The notes beneath the pieces were generated by a model. It was not told the origin of the DNA and did no database searches. It saw only the letters and a list, made by a program, of their open reading frames with translations. The position numbers and the translations under genes are program-made. Of a stretch of 60,046 nt of DNA, positions 18,164 through 27,359 are shown in pieces. Every line of letters begins with the position of its first letter. The first letter of the stretch is position 1. Source of the stretch: Chromatiales bacterium 21-64-14. GTDB lineage: Bacteria; Pseudomonadota; Gammaproteobacteria; 21-64-14. The stretch covers positions 1 through 60,046 of the forward strand of contig NCBI01000016.1 in the NCBI GenBank assembly GCA_002255365.1, written 5' to 3'.

Positions 18164-19230
18164 CCGCCGGCCGCGGCCCCCGAAACCGGGGGCGACTCCA
18201 GGGGTAGTCGTTCCATCAGGTAGCCCAGGCAATCCTGGCGGATTGCCACCGGGTCCACGGTGAGCATCGACGGCATCACCGGCCGGGTCACCCGCAGCTC
18301 ACCGCCCTGATCGGTCAGGTAACGTGCGCCCACCTCGCGCCCGTGCTCGTCGTAGGCTTGAATTCGCGCGCCGCTGCCGGGTCGGATCCAGCCGAGCCGG
18401 GTCCCCGCCGGTAATTCCCGGAAGTTGAGGTGATCCAGGCCCTCTGTCAGGCGCAGAGCTGCATCCCCGGCTCCGAAGCCGAGGGAGACTTCCTCCGGCA
18501 CCTTCAGCACTGCCACGGTATGGAACAGGTCGATGTCCTGGGGTGCCACCGGATGGGACGGCAGCGCCGCCAGATGCAGGCAGGCATCGAGGTATTCCAA
18601 TGCGTGGGTCTCGCTGCGCGGGTTACCTGGTTGCCCGCATTCCAGGGTCACCGCCGGGCACAACGTGGCGAACGCGGCGGTCTGCACACCGCGCGGGGTG
18701 GTGAAATACACCACCGTGCGGCTGAACAGCGTGGCCAGGTGGTAAAAGCCGTGGTCGCGGCGGTTGATGCACGCGTAGTGCGGATTTAGACCGGTGTTGT
18801 TGTGCACGTCCACGCTCGCGAATACCGAGCGCGCGCGCATCTCGTCCACCACCTGACGCATCAAGGCATGCTCCGGGGTGCCGTCGTCCAGCGCTCCCGG
18901 CCACACCCGGTTGTAGTCCGGCTGCCCCGCCAAGCGCCGCACGCCGTGGCGGGCCGCCGCCACGTTGCCGATGAACAGGGTCAGGGCCCGCGGAAGCTCC
19001 CGGGGCCCGCCGCCGGGCACGTACCGGCGCAGCAGGGCCTGCACCGCCTTCAATCCGGTGTCTTCGTTACCGTGCAGGAGCACTGATACGAACAGGGGTT
19101 CCGGGCGCCGTCCGGGCAGATGGATCAGGGTCGGGCCAGGCAATACCCGGGACAACTCCCGGGTCGGCGCGCCCAACAGGCCCGGGGGCAGTTGGTCCAT
19201 CTTGTGCAGACGGGCGGCGGGCGCGTCCAT
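18160..19230 (-). CDS. AstE/aspartoacylase-family zinc carboxypeptidase-like protein
   Basis: A 356-aa M14-type enzyme. The zinc site is H53-x2-E56 in LLHGNEDTG and His143 in VDVHNNTGLNPH. A likely catalytic glutamate is Glu197 in TLECGQPGN. The C-terminal 100 residues form the beta-domain seen in succinylglutamate desuccinylase/aspartoacylase proteins. It should hydrolyse an N-acyl or amide bond of a small amino-acid-like substrate. The ATG at 19230 begins 5 bp after the upstream ligase-like gene and the stop overlaps the glycosyltransferase start. True AstE is unlikely because no other arginine succinyltransferase genes are nearby. Confidence 0.8.
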   Translation of the reverse strand: MDAPAARLHKMDQLPPGLLGAPTRELSRVLPGPTLIHLPGRRPEPLFVSVLLHGNEDTGLKAVQALLRRYVPGGGPRELPRALTLFIGNVAAARHGVRRLAGQPDYNRVWPGALDDGTPEHALMRQVVDEMRARSVFASVDVHNNTGLNPHYACINRRDHGFYHLATLFSRTVVYFTTPRGVQTAAFATLCPAVTLECGQPGNPRSETHALEYLDACLHLAALPSHPVAPQDIDLFHTVAVLKVPEEVSLGFGAGDAALRLTEGLDHLNFRELPAGTRLGWIRPGSGARIQAYDEHGREVGARYLTDQGGELRVTRPVMPSMLTVDPVAIRQDCLGYLMERLPLESPPVSGAAAGG

Positions 19231-19235
19231 CCCTG

Positions 19236-20643
19236 TCACCACGCCCACTCGTGCACGGGCGCGCCGCCCGCCTGACGCTCCAGGTAAGCGGCAGTGAGGG
19301 CGACCATGTCCCGGCCGTGACGCTCCACATAGCCGCGCTGCCATGCGGCGCCATTGCGCCCGGTGCGCACCCGCGCCTCCATGATCCCCAGGTAATAGTC
19401 GATGTCGGTTGCGTCCATCTCCAGTTGCCTCAACCCCTGGTGGGCGGCAGGCAGCAGTTCTTCGAGCAACAACGTCTGCACCGGCACCCGGCGCCCGCCC
19501 ACCCAGTCCACGCTCGCGCGCAGGCCGCTGCGGGCGGCATTGTAGAAATTGTCCCGCGCCGCGGCGAAGGCCAATTGTCCCTCCGGAGGCGCAAGGCGCG
19601 TGGCCAGGGCTTGCGCCAAGCCGAAGAACAAGGCGGCGTTAGCTACGGTGTCCACCACCGTAGGACCTCCGGGAACCACGCGATGTTCCAGGCGCAAATG
19701 CGGTCGGCCCGGGGATTCGAACCCGATCAGGGGCCGGTTCCAGCGCCAAATCGTCCCGTTGTGCAGGCGCAGATGGCTCAAGGCCTCGGGCGGATCGGAA
19801 AAGCTCATGGGCAGCAACACCGGATAATGGTCCTGGTTTTCGAGGAACCACTCGAGCAGGGAATCGCGCCCGTAGCCGGACCCGAAGGTGACCCGGCGCA
19901 TGGGACCGCAGGCAGCCCCATCGTAGCCCCCCACCTCCACCGACTGCTCGAAGAGCGGAACGCGCGTCTCGTCCCACAGGTCGCAGCCAAACAGATACGG
20001 GGAGTTGGCGGTCGCGGCCACCATCGGCGCGGAGATGATCAACGCGGCGTTGTAGAATCGCACCGCGCGCGGTTCGGCCACCTGCAGGTGGATCTGAAAC
20101 GACGTCGCCGCCGCCTCCAGCATGAGATCGTGATGCTCGGTGCGCAGGTGTTCGCGGCCCTGAATGTCCAGGCGCAGGGGCCGGCCGTCGCGCAGGCGCA
20201 GCACCTGATCGTTCAGGGCCCGGTACCGGACCATCGGAGACATGTTGGCGAGGCTGAGTTCCGCCTCCTCCACGGTCGGCAGGATCCCGGTCATCAGCAC
20301 TTGGGCACCGAGCCCGGCGGCGGCCTGGGAGCAGCGTGCCCAAATCGCGTCCAATTCCCGATGCATCGCGCCGAGGGTGGCCCCCCGCAGCGCCTGTGGC
20401 GTGCCGTTGATCTCCACGTTGAAACGCGCCAGCTCCGGGACCACGCGCGGGTCACCCAGGCGCTGGACGCAATTGCGGGTCCACCAGCCACGCCTCCAGT
20501 TCGTAGCCGCCGACACCGGTATCCGCGACGAAGCGGCCCGCGCGAAACCACTGGGCCAGGATTGCGGTCTCGACCCGCAAGCGTTCCCGGAAATCCACGA
20601 AGTCCCGTTCCTCGAAGCGGCTGGTCTCGATCTCCTGGCCCAT
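19236..20643 (-). pseudogene. Glutamate-cysteine ligase-like protein (GCS2 superfamily), frameshifted near its N-terminus
   Basis: Two frames make one gene. From ATG 20643 the first frame gives MGQEIETSRFEERDFVDFRE through GGYELEAWLVDPQLRPAPG, then stops at about 20452. The second frame picks up with RLGDPRVVPELARFNVEING and runs to 19236 with MLEAAATSFQIHLQV, NSPYLFGCDLWDETRVPLFE and LRLEHRVVPGGPTVVDT, typical of GCS2-type carboxylate-amine ligases. The family pattern expects six or so more residues between RPAP and the Leu-x-D-P segment, so a small out-of-frame deletion around 20458-20478 is likely. The protein would be about 475 aa. Either the gene is dead, or this is a sequencing or assembly error. 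It starts 3 bp after the preceding gene. Confidence 0.8.
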
Positions 20644-20646
20644 GGC

Positions 20647-21120
20647 TCAGGGGTCCGCTTCGTCCGGTGGCTCGGCCTCGTACAGACCCTCCAGCAGCGC
20701 GGCCCATTGGGACTCGTGGTGTTCCATGAAGCGCAGCAACGCGGCGCGGAACGCCAGGAGTTCGGTCTCGAAACGCGCGAAGTCGGCGCCGCTGTCTATG
20801 AGCTGGGCAGCACGCTCCAGGTCGAGCAGGCTGTCGCGTAGTTTTATGCTGGCACCCATGGCGCCCTTCACCTGCTCGCGCGCCTGGGGAATCCAGGCGC
20901 GGTCCGCCACTACCGAACGCAGGTTTTCGCCCAGTTCCAGGACGCGCTTGCGCAGGCGCGGCAACCCGCCGATCTTGGACGATTTCAGATCGCCCCACAC
21001 CACCCGTTCCATGAGCCGCGCCCAACGCTCCCGCAGGTCGCCCACCTGTTGCGGGTCGAACCGGAACGCCGCGGCTACTTGCTGGAGATCCAACGGCACG
21101 GCTAGCCCTCGCGGGACCAT
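20647..21120 (-). CDS. Unknown helical protein in the amgK-murU operon
   Basis: A protein of about 157 aa from ATG 21120 (MVPRGLAVPLDLQQVAAAFR). The sequence is almost all charged amphipathic helix: heptad-like stretches include QQVGDLRERWARLMERVVWG, LRKRVLELGENLRSVVADRA and FETELLAFRAALLRFMEHHE. It has no signal peptide or membrane helix. I do not recognise the family. It lies between murU (82 bp upstream) and the ligase-like gene (3 bp downstream), so it is probably a partner of the ligase or peptidase. The start is uncertain; family-like sequence may begin a few residues later. Confidence 0.65.
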   Translation of the reverse strand: MVPRGLAVPLDLQQVAAAFRFDPQQVGDLRERWARLMERVVWGDLKSSKIGGLPRLRKRVLELGENLRSVVADRAWIPQAREQVKGAMGASIKLRDSLLDLERAAQLIDSGADFARFETELLAFRAALLRFMEHHESQWAALLEGLYEAEPPDEADP

Positions 21121-21202
21121 GGGACGGAAGCGTCCGGGGCACCGGCACCCCGCGGTCCCGGTGTATTGCGGCCCCACCCGCCGAACGAATAACGCAGGAG
21201 GA

Positions 21203-21934
<732 letters not shown>

Positions 21935-21937
21935 TCA

Positions 21938-22960
21938 TCAACCATCGGCGGCCACCCGGGCCTCGAGGAATCCATGCAATGGATGCAACTCCGGGTAGCG
22001 GCCAGTTACGTCCCGCAGGTAACCAAGCACGCGGGGGATGTCGTCCAGATAGCGCGCCTTGCCATCCCGGTGGAACAAGCGCGCGAAGATCCCCACTATC
22101 TTCAGATGACGCTGCACCCCCATGAGATCGAACCAACGCAGGAAGCGGTCCTCTATTTCCTCGCGCAGGATACCGGACTGTAGGGCCAAGTCGTGGTAGC
22201 CGCGGACCCAATCCTCCACTCGTTCCCGGGGCCACGCGACGTACGCATCCCGCAGCAGGGACACCAAATCATAGGTGACCGGGCCCAGAACCGCGTCCTG
22301 GAAGTCGACGATTCCGGGGTTGTGAACCGGTGTGACCAGCAGATTGCGGGAATGGTAGTCCCGATGCACACAAGTTTGCGGCTGCTGCAAGGCGGCCTCG
22401 GTCAGGAGCGCGAAGGTCCGGTCCAGAACGCCGTGATCCGCGTCACTGAGGACCAGTCCGAGCCGCCGGCCCAGGAACCATTCCCGGAACAGCTCCATCT
22501 CCCGGTGCAGCAAGGCCGCGTCATAGGACGGCAGTTCCATTCCCTGTGCAGAGACACAGGTCTGTAATACCGCCAAGGCACCCAAGGCATCCCCATACAA
22601 CCGTTCCACCGTGGATTCGTTGAGGGCGGGAAGATACAGCTCGGTACCGAGATCGGAGAGCAGCAGCAGCCCCCGGTCCAGATCCTGGTGCAGCACCTCG
22701 GGGACGTTGAGACCCGCGGCGCGCAGGCCCCGAGCGATATGTACAAAGGGCCGACTGTCCTCCCGGTCCGGTGGCGCGTCCATGGCGATGTAGGTCCGAG
22801 CCCCATGCCGCAACCGGAAGTAGCGCCGGAAACTGGCGTCCCCGGAGGCTGACTCCAAGACCGGGTTGCTTACCCCCAGGACCTGCCCGGCCCAGTAGGC
22901 AAGTGCCGCCAACCGCGGGTCAGGGGCATCGGGCAGACCAGCGCCAGCTTCCATACCCAT
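21938..22960 (-). CDS. amgK: N-acetylmuramate/N-acetylglucosamine kinase
   Basis: A 340-aa aminoglycoside-phosphotransferase-fold kinase: ASGDASFRRYFRLRHG at the nucleotide loop, the CVHRDYHSRNLLV catalytic loop and IVDFQDAVLGPVTYDL at the metal site. AmgK phosphorylates recovered MurNAc at C1, and MurU then makes UDP-MurNAc. The pair bypasses fosfomycin-sensitive MurA. I use ATG 22960 (MGMEAG); 22954 is also possible. It is the promoter-proximal gene of a six-gene minus-strand operon and diverges from lexA across about 60 bp. Confidence 0.92.
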   Translation of the reverse strand: MGMEAGAGLPDAPDPRLAALAYWAGQVLGVSNPVLESASGDASFRRYFRLRHGARTYIAMDAPPDREDSRPFVHIARGLRAAGLNVPEVLHQDLDRGLLLLSDLGTELYLPALNESTVERLYGDALGALAVLQTCVSAQGMELPSYDAALLHREMELFREWFLGRRLGLVLSDADHGVLDRTFALLTEAALQQPQTCVHRDYHSRNLLVTPVHNPGIVDFQDAVLGPVTYDLVSLLRDAYVAWPRERVEDWVRGYHDLALQSGILREEIEDRFLRWFDLMGVQRHLKIVGIFARLFHRDGKARYLDDIPRVLGYLRDVTGRYPELHPLHGFLEARVAADG

Positions 22961-23018
22961 CAGGATATCACGCTCCCCGCCCAACCCTTGCGGCCCACGC
23001 CCGCAGGTCGTATCCTGC

Positions 23019-23034
23019 CTGGATGCGAGAACAG
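23019..23034 (+). promoter_or_regulatory. Possible LexA-box-like dyad overlapping the lexA-type start codon
   Basis: CTGG-ATGCGAGA-ACAG matches the gammaproteobacterial SOS box (CTGT-N8-ACAG) at seven of eight conserved positions. It contains the start codon of the LexA-like gene. No better SOS box is visible between this gene and amgK. The match may be chance. Confidence 0.25.
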
Positions 23035-23649
23035 AATGAGAACGTTGAGGGTCTCTCCGACCGGGAGCGGGACGCATGGCGCTTTGTGCGCCGCTTCATC
23101 GCTCGCGAAGGGCGTAGCCCCTTGCTGCGAGAGGTGGCGGCAGGACTCGGACTCCGATCCCGTGGGGTGGCCCACCGGTACGTAACCGCCCTGGTGCACG
23201 CGGGGCTGGTCCAGCGGCCGGTACGGCGCCACCGGGGCATCCGCTTGGCCGACGAACCCGGACGCCCGACCACGGTGCTCCCGATGCTGGGATACATCGC
23301 GGCCGGGCGTCCCATCGAGGCGGTAGCGGACGAGTCCGAGGTGGATCTCGCGGCGTTCTTTACCGGGCCGGGACGGTTCGTGCTGCGGGTCCGGGGCGCA
23401 TCCATGGTGGACGCCGGGATCCTCGACGGGGATATGGTCATCGTGGACCGCACGCGGCGCGCAGCGGAAGGCGATATCGTCGTGGCACTGATCGACGGGA
23501 ACGAGGCCACCCTCAAACGGCTGCGCGGCAATGGGAACGGATCCATAACCCTGGTGCCCGCCAATCCGGCCCTGACACCGGTGACCTACGCGGCGCAACG
23601 GATCCAGATCCAGGGTGTCGTAGTAGGCCAGATGCGCGCCTACCATTAG
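23023..23649 (+). CDS. lexA: LexA-type SOS repressor (S24 peptidase)
   Basis: A 208-aa protein. The N-terminal winged helix-turn-helix has the LexA pattern (SDRERDAWRFVRRFIAREGR, then SPLLREVAAGLGLRSRGVAH). A self-cleavage site Ala94-Gly95 lies in YIAAGRP. The S24 domain has Ser127 in RVRGASMVDAGI and Lys165 in EATLKRL as the dyad. RecA-stimulated self-cleavage would relieve repression of DNA-repair genes. The DNA-recognition helix differs from the Escherichia coli form and the upstream region has only a degenerate SOS box, so operator specificity may differ. It diverges from amgK. A second LexA or phage-type repressor is the alternative. Confidence 0.88.
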   Translation: MREQNENVEGLSDRERDAWRFVRRFIAREGRSPLLREVAAGLGLRSRGVAHRYVTALVHAGLVQRPVRRHRGIRLADEPGRPTTVLPMLGYIAAGRPIEAVADESEVDLAAFFTGPGRFVLRVRGASMVDAGILDGDMVIVDRTRRAAEGDIVVALIDGNEATLKRLRGNGNGSITLVPANPALTPVTYAAQRIQIQGVVVGQMRAYH

Positions 23650-23829
23650 CCCGGCTTCTCTCCGGACCACCACGACGCCTCCGCGATGGCGGAAAATCGG
23701 CGCTCGACTGGCCCCCGCCTCACTACGGGCAGATGGTCCGGACCGGACCCCAGCCCCGGGATTGCTCATCGCTGTTCGTCGTGAGGGCGCCGCCATAGCC
23801 GTCGGCACTACGGCGGCGCCGGGACCCGG

Positions 23830-24969
23830 TCACTTCGGCCGCTTAGCGCTCTTGCGTCGCGCGGGCCGCTGCGTCGTCACCCGCCCCTTAGCCACCTTCT
23901 TCTTGCCGCCCGCCTTCTTCCTGCTGACGGTCTTCTTTTTGCCGGCCACCTTTTTCTTGCTGACCGGCTTCTTCCTGCTGACGGCCTTCTTCTTGCCCGC
24001 CACTTCCTTCTTACTGGCTACTTTCTTCCTGCTGACGGTCTGCTTTTTGCTCGCTATCTTCTTCTTGCTGGCCGGCTTCTTCCGGCTGGCCACCTTCTTC
24101 TTTCCCACCGCCGTCTTTTTACTGGCGGCCTTCTTCGTACTAACCGGCTTCTTCTTACCGGCTACCTCCTTCTTCTCGCTGGTCTTTTTGTTGTCCTCTG
24201 GTCGTGCCGTGGCTCCGGCCTTGGTCTTCGAGGCCGCCTTTTTGCTGGCCGGGGACTTCTTGGCGCCGAACCGCCCGGAAGGCGCCCCACCGGCGGGTTC
24301 CCCAGGGGGCAGTTCGCCGCGACTCAGGGGACCCAGGATCCGCTGGATGGCGAGGAAGATATCGTGGATGTCTCCCAGGCCCTGGACGGTACGCAGCTTG
24401 CCTTGACGCCGGTAGTATTCCACCACCGGGGTGGTCTGGGCCTCGTAGACCCGCAAGCGGTTGCCGATGGTCTCTTCATTGTCGTCGGCACGGCGCCGCA
24501 GGTTCCCGCCACAGGCGTCGCAACGATCGTCGAACTTCGGAGGGTTGGAATAGACGTTGTAGACCGCTGCGCAGGACTCGCAGGTGCGCCGACCGGTAAG
24601 ACGCTGCATCAACACGTCGAAATCCACGTCGATCAACAGCGCCAGATCCAGGGGTTTCCGCACGTCCTGGAGCACGACATCCAGTGCCTCGCCCTGCTGG
24701 ACGTTACGGGGAAATCCGTCCAGGATGAAGCCACTCTGGGTGTCGGGTTCCGCGAGCCGCTCGCGGATCATCCCCAGCACGATTTCGTCGGACACCAACT
24801 GCCCCGCGTCCATGGCTGCCTTGGCCATGCGCCCCAGGGGGGTATCCGCGGCAACCGCAGCCCGCAGCAGATCCCCCGTGGAGATCTGCGGAATGTGGTA
24901 TTCGTCGACAAGTTGCTTGCCCTGCGTGCCTTTTCCGGAGCCGGGCGCTCCCAATAGTACGATTCTCAT
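23830..24969 (-). CDS. adk: Adenylate kinase with a C-terminal lysine-rich repeat tail
   Basis: Residues 1-215 are a normal long-form adenylate kinase: P-loop GAPGSGKGT (7-15), FILDGFPRN (81-89) and a four-cysteine zinc LID (Cys130, Cys133, Cys150, Cys153). It interconverts ATP+AMP and 2 ADP. After a GP-rich linker come about 145 extra residues (236-379), almost all Lys, Ala, Ser and Val with Arg. They include 16 consecutive hexads of the KKKVAS/RKKPAS type and end GRVTTQRPARRKSAKRPK. Such basic tails resemble histone H1-like proteins such as AlgP and would bind nucleic acid or other polyanions. The reading frame is continuous, so this is a fusion or domain gain. It is monocistronic. Confidence 0.95.
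   Translation of the reverse strand: MRIVLLGAPGSGKGTQGKQLVDEYHIPQISTGDLLRAAVAADTPLGRMAKAAMDAGQLVSDEIVLGMIRERLAEPDTQSGFILDGFPRNVQQGEALDVVLQDVRKPLDLALLIDVDFDVLMQRLTGRRTCESCAAVYNVYSNPPKFDDRCDACGGNLRRRADDNEETIGNRLRVYEAQTTPVVEYYRRQGKLRTVQGLGDIHDIFLAIQRILGPLSRGELPPGEPAGGAPSGRFGAKKSPASKKAASKTKAGATARPEDNKKTSEKKEVAGKKKPVSTKKAASKKTAVGKKKVASRKKPASKKKIASKKQTVSRKKVASKKEVAGKKKAVSRKKPVSKKKVAGKKKTVSRKKAGGKKKVAKGRVTTQRPARRKSAKRPK
23887..24174 (-). repeat. 18-bp imperfect tandem repeats encoding lysine-rich hexads
   Basis: Sixteen consecutive 18-nt units in the 3' part of adk encode hexapeptides such as KKEVAG, KKKPVS, RKKPAS, KKKIAS and KKKTVS. The phase is kept exactly over 288 nt while the codons vary. That points to selection on the protein rather than a recent DNA expansion. 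The number of units could vary between strains by slippage. Confidence 0.8.
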
Positions 24970-25276
24970 AGTGGCGTTTTCACTCCCCGTAGGTGGTTGT
25001 TGTCAGGGTCGTGGTGCTGGAGTTCCGCGGCACTCCAACGGCGCGGCCTAGCGAGCCCGCATGGCCAAGCACGCCCGAGTCGCTCCGCGCGCCGCCGCGG
25101 ACCCAGTGCCCATAATAAAAATTTGTCTGGCCATAAAATCCCGGCGCCCGTTGCCGATGCGCATACCGGTTGGGTACTCGGACCAACCCGGCTCCAGTAC
25201 GGGCTACGGGCAGGCCCAACGTGCAGGCGTGCGATTAAGCTAACCGCACAGCTGGCTCAAGTCAACGAAGCCAATG

Positions 25277-25290
25277 AAAACAATTGTTTT
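25277..25290. promoter_or_regulatory. 14-bp perfect palindrome in the adk / 25366 intergenic region
   Basis: AAAACAATTGTTTT is self-complementary over 14 bp and lies 76 bp before the ATG at 25366, inside a 396-bp divergent intergenic region (24970-25365). The region otherwise holds no gene that I can support. It has an AT-rich patch near 25107-25135. The palindrome is a plausible operator for one of the flanking genes. Confidence 0.35.
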
Positions 25291-25365
25291 TTGGAGTATG
25301 CTTTGGGCGCGCGCACGGTGTGACGGCGCAATCATAAGCCCCTGCGGACCCTTAACAATACGGCC

Positions 25366-25719
25366 ATGGACCGGATTCCCGATTTCACGGCGCACGAGAT
25401 GGAGGTGGCGGGCGCCATTCTCCTGGAACGTTATGAGAAAACCGTGGAACTGGAATTTGCCCAGAGTGAGTTGCGCCTCGATCCTCACGCCCGGGACTTG
25501 GTAGACTGCCCGACGCTGTACTGGAACGAGCGCGGCTGCCACTTCGTGGTATTCAAGACCGCTCCCAGCCGCTACCGCGGCCAATTCTTCTACCGGGTTC
25601 GCCAGACCTATGGAACCGGGATCGAGGAATATGACGACCTAGGGGATTGTGTGCTGACCCTGGTGCGGGTTCAGTCTGACCACGAACGCGCGCAGGGCCA
25701 GGAGAAAGAATCACCGTGA
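25366..25719 (+). CDS. Conserved-looking hypothetical protein upstream of pfp
   Basis: A 117-aa soluble protein: MDRIPDFTAHEMEVAGAILL onward. LDPHARDLVDCPTLYWNERG suggests a folded alpha/beta domain, FVVFKTAPSRYRGQFFYRVR follows, and the tail is acidic then charged (DHERAQGQEKESP). I do not recognise the family and see no catalytic motif. ATG 25366 fits the codon usage of neighbours. It precedes pfp by 117 bp on the same strand, so co-transcription with the pyrophosphate module is possible. Confidence 0.65.
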   Translation: MDRIPDFTAHEMEVAGAILLERYEKTVELEFAQSELRLDPHARDLVDCPTLYWNERGCHFVVFKTAPSRYRGQFFYRVRQTYGTGIEEYDDLGDCVLTLVRVQSDHERAQGQEKESP

Positions 25720-25836
25720 GCCCGCAGCGCAACACATGGTGGTGCATCGCCGACTGACTCGCTATCATCCCAGCTCCGGATTTCCGGGCATCCATACTGC
25801 CAAACCATTGCAGACCGTTTTGGGGAGACCTTGCCG

Positions 25837-27117
25837 ATGGCCAAAAAAGCGGCGAAGAAAATGAACGCCTTTTACGCCCAATCCGGCGGAGTGACCGCTG
25901 TAATCAATGCCAGTGCATGCGGTCTGATCGAGACTGCGCGCAAGCACAAGGACCGCATCGGCAAAGTGTACGCCGGGCGCAACGGGATCATCGGCGCGCT
26001 GACCGAAGATCTGATTGATACCAGCAAGGAATCGGCGAAAGCGATAGCCGCTCTGCGGCATACGCCGGGTGGGGCCTTTGGGTCGGCGCGCTACAAACTC
26101 AAGAGCCTGGAGGAAAACAAGGCGGAGTACGAGCGCCTGATCGAAGTCTTCGAGGCCCACAACATCGGCTACTTCTTCTACAACGGTGGCAATGACTCCC
26201 AGGACACCGCCCACAAGGTCTCTCAACTCAGCGAGAAGATGGGCTATCCGCTCACCTGCATCGGGATTCCCAAGACCGTGGATAACGATCTACCGGTCAC
26301 CGACAACTGTCCGGGCTTCGGGTCCGTAGCCAAGTACGTGGCGGTCTCCATCCGCGAGGCGGCCTTCGACGTGGCCTCCATGGCCAAGACCTCCACTAAG
26401 ATCTTCGTCATGGAGGTGATGGGCCGCCACGCAGGCTGGATCGCCGCCGCCGGTGGGCTCGCCGCCGAACAGGAAGGTGATGCACCCCATGCAATCCTGT
26501 TCCCGGAAGTGGTGTTCGATCAGGAAAAATTCCTGAAACGCGTGGATCAATCCGTCAAGAAGTTCGGTTACTGCGCGATCGTGGTCTCCGAGGGCGTTAA
26601 GAACGCCGAGGGCCGCTTCCTGGCGGAAGCCGGCACTAAAGACGCCTTTGGTCATAGCCAGTTGGGTGGCGTCGCGCCAGTCATCGCACAGCTCATCAAG
26701 GACAGCCTTGGTTATAAGTACCACTGGGCGGTAGCGGACTACCTGCAGCGCGCAGCGCGTCACATCGCCTCCAAGGCGGACGTGGAACAGGCCTACGCCG
26801 TGGGCAAGGCGGCGGTACAGTTGGCGCTCAAAGGCCACAACGCCGTGATGCCGACCATCGTGCGCAAATCCGAAAAGCCCTACCGCTGGGGGATCGGGAT
26901 GGCCCCGTTGGCCGATGTGGCCAACGTGGAAAAGAAGATGCCCAACGAATTCATTAGCCGCGATGGCTTCGGGATCACCGCGAAATGCCGGCGTTACTTG
27001 CAGCCATTGATCCAGGGGGAGGAGTACCCGCCCTACAAGCACGGGCTTCCCCAGTACGTCATTTTAAAGAACACGCCGGTAGCCAGGAAGCTCAAAACCA
27101 AATTCATTCTCAAATGA
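25837..27117 (+). CDS. pfp: Pyrophosphate-dependent 6-phosphofructokinase
   Basis: A 426-aa phosphofructokinase-fold enzyme: AQSGGVTAVINASACGLIE, FFYNGGNDSQDTAHKV and the GIPKTVDNDLPVTDNCPGFG block. The GGND version of the first-shell motif (GGDD/GGND rather than the ATP-enzyme GGDG) indicates PPi as phosphoryl donor. It interconverts fructose-6-phosphate and fructose-1,6-bisphosphate reversibly and may also act in sedoheptulose metabolism, as shown for methanotrophs. The ATG at 25837 has a GGGGAG site 9 nt upstream; a TTG six bases earlier is also in frame. A small gene and hppA follow, forming a pyrophosphate-metabolism module. Confidence 0.94.
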   Translation: MAKKAAKKMNAFYAQSGGVTAVINASACGLIETARKHKDRIGKVYAGRNGIIGALTEDLIDTSKESAKAIAALRHTPGGAFGSARYKLKSLEENKAEYERLIEVFEAHNIGYFFYNGGNDSQDTAHKVSQLSEKMGYPLTCIGIPKTVDNDLPVTDNCPGFGSVAKYVAVSIREAAFDVASMAKTSTKIFVMEVMGRHAGWIAAAGGLAAEQEGDAPHAILFPEVVFDQEKFLKRVDQSVKKFGYCAIVVSEGVKNAEGRFLAEAGTKDAFGHSQLGGVAPVIAQLIKDSLGYKYHWAVADYLQRAARHIASKADVEQAYAVGKAAVQLALKGHNAVMPTIVRKSEKPYRWGIGMAPLADVANVEKKMPNEFISRDGFGITAKCRRYLQPLIQGEEYPPYKHGLPQYVILKNTPVARKLKTKFILK

Positions 27118-27161
27118 TGTCACCCCGGAACGGGCTGTGGTGAATTGATACGCATCAAACC

Positions 27162-27359
27162 ATGACGCTGGAAAAGGCACGAGAATTGCTGTCCCTACAG
27201 GCGAGCATGGGCAGTGGTTACAACCGCAACGCCGCGCGCCTGATCCTCGCGGAAGTGCAGCGCGAGCACGGGCAGGGCGCGGTGGACGATCTGATCCGGG
27301 GACTGGGCCTGGAACAGACCTTCGGACTGAAGCCGGGGACAACGTTTAAACATCCATAG
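27162..27359 (+). CDS. Small protein between pfp and hppA, unknown function
   Basis: A 65-aa protein: MTLEKARELLSLQASMGSGY, then NRNAARLILAEVQREHGQGA, ending TFGLKPGTTFKHP. It is predicted to be all-helical and soluble. Similar small proteins seem familiar to me next to hppA/pfp in other gammaproteobacteria, but I cannot name a family. The ATG lies 44 bp after pfp, and 136 bp before hppA. Its position and conserved-looking composition argue for a real gene related to pyrophosphate metabolism. Confidence 0.65.
   Translation: MTLEKARELLSLQASMGSGYNRNAARLILAEVQREHGQGAVDDLIRGLGLEQTFGLKPGTTFKHP

Noticed and set aside
19690..19735. GGGGATTCGAACCC, similar to a tRNA T-arm
   Set aside because: It lies in the coding part of the ligase-like gene (ESPGR region) with no acceptor or anticodon arm around it.
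23830..24174. The repeat region as a possible CRISPR array or minisatellite
   Set aside because: The units are 18 bp, continuous and in frame with adk. There are no unique spacers.
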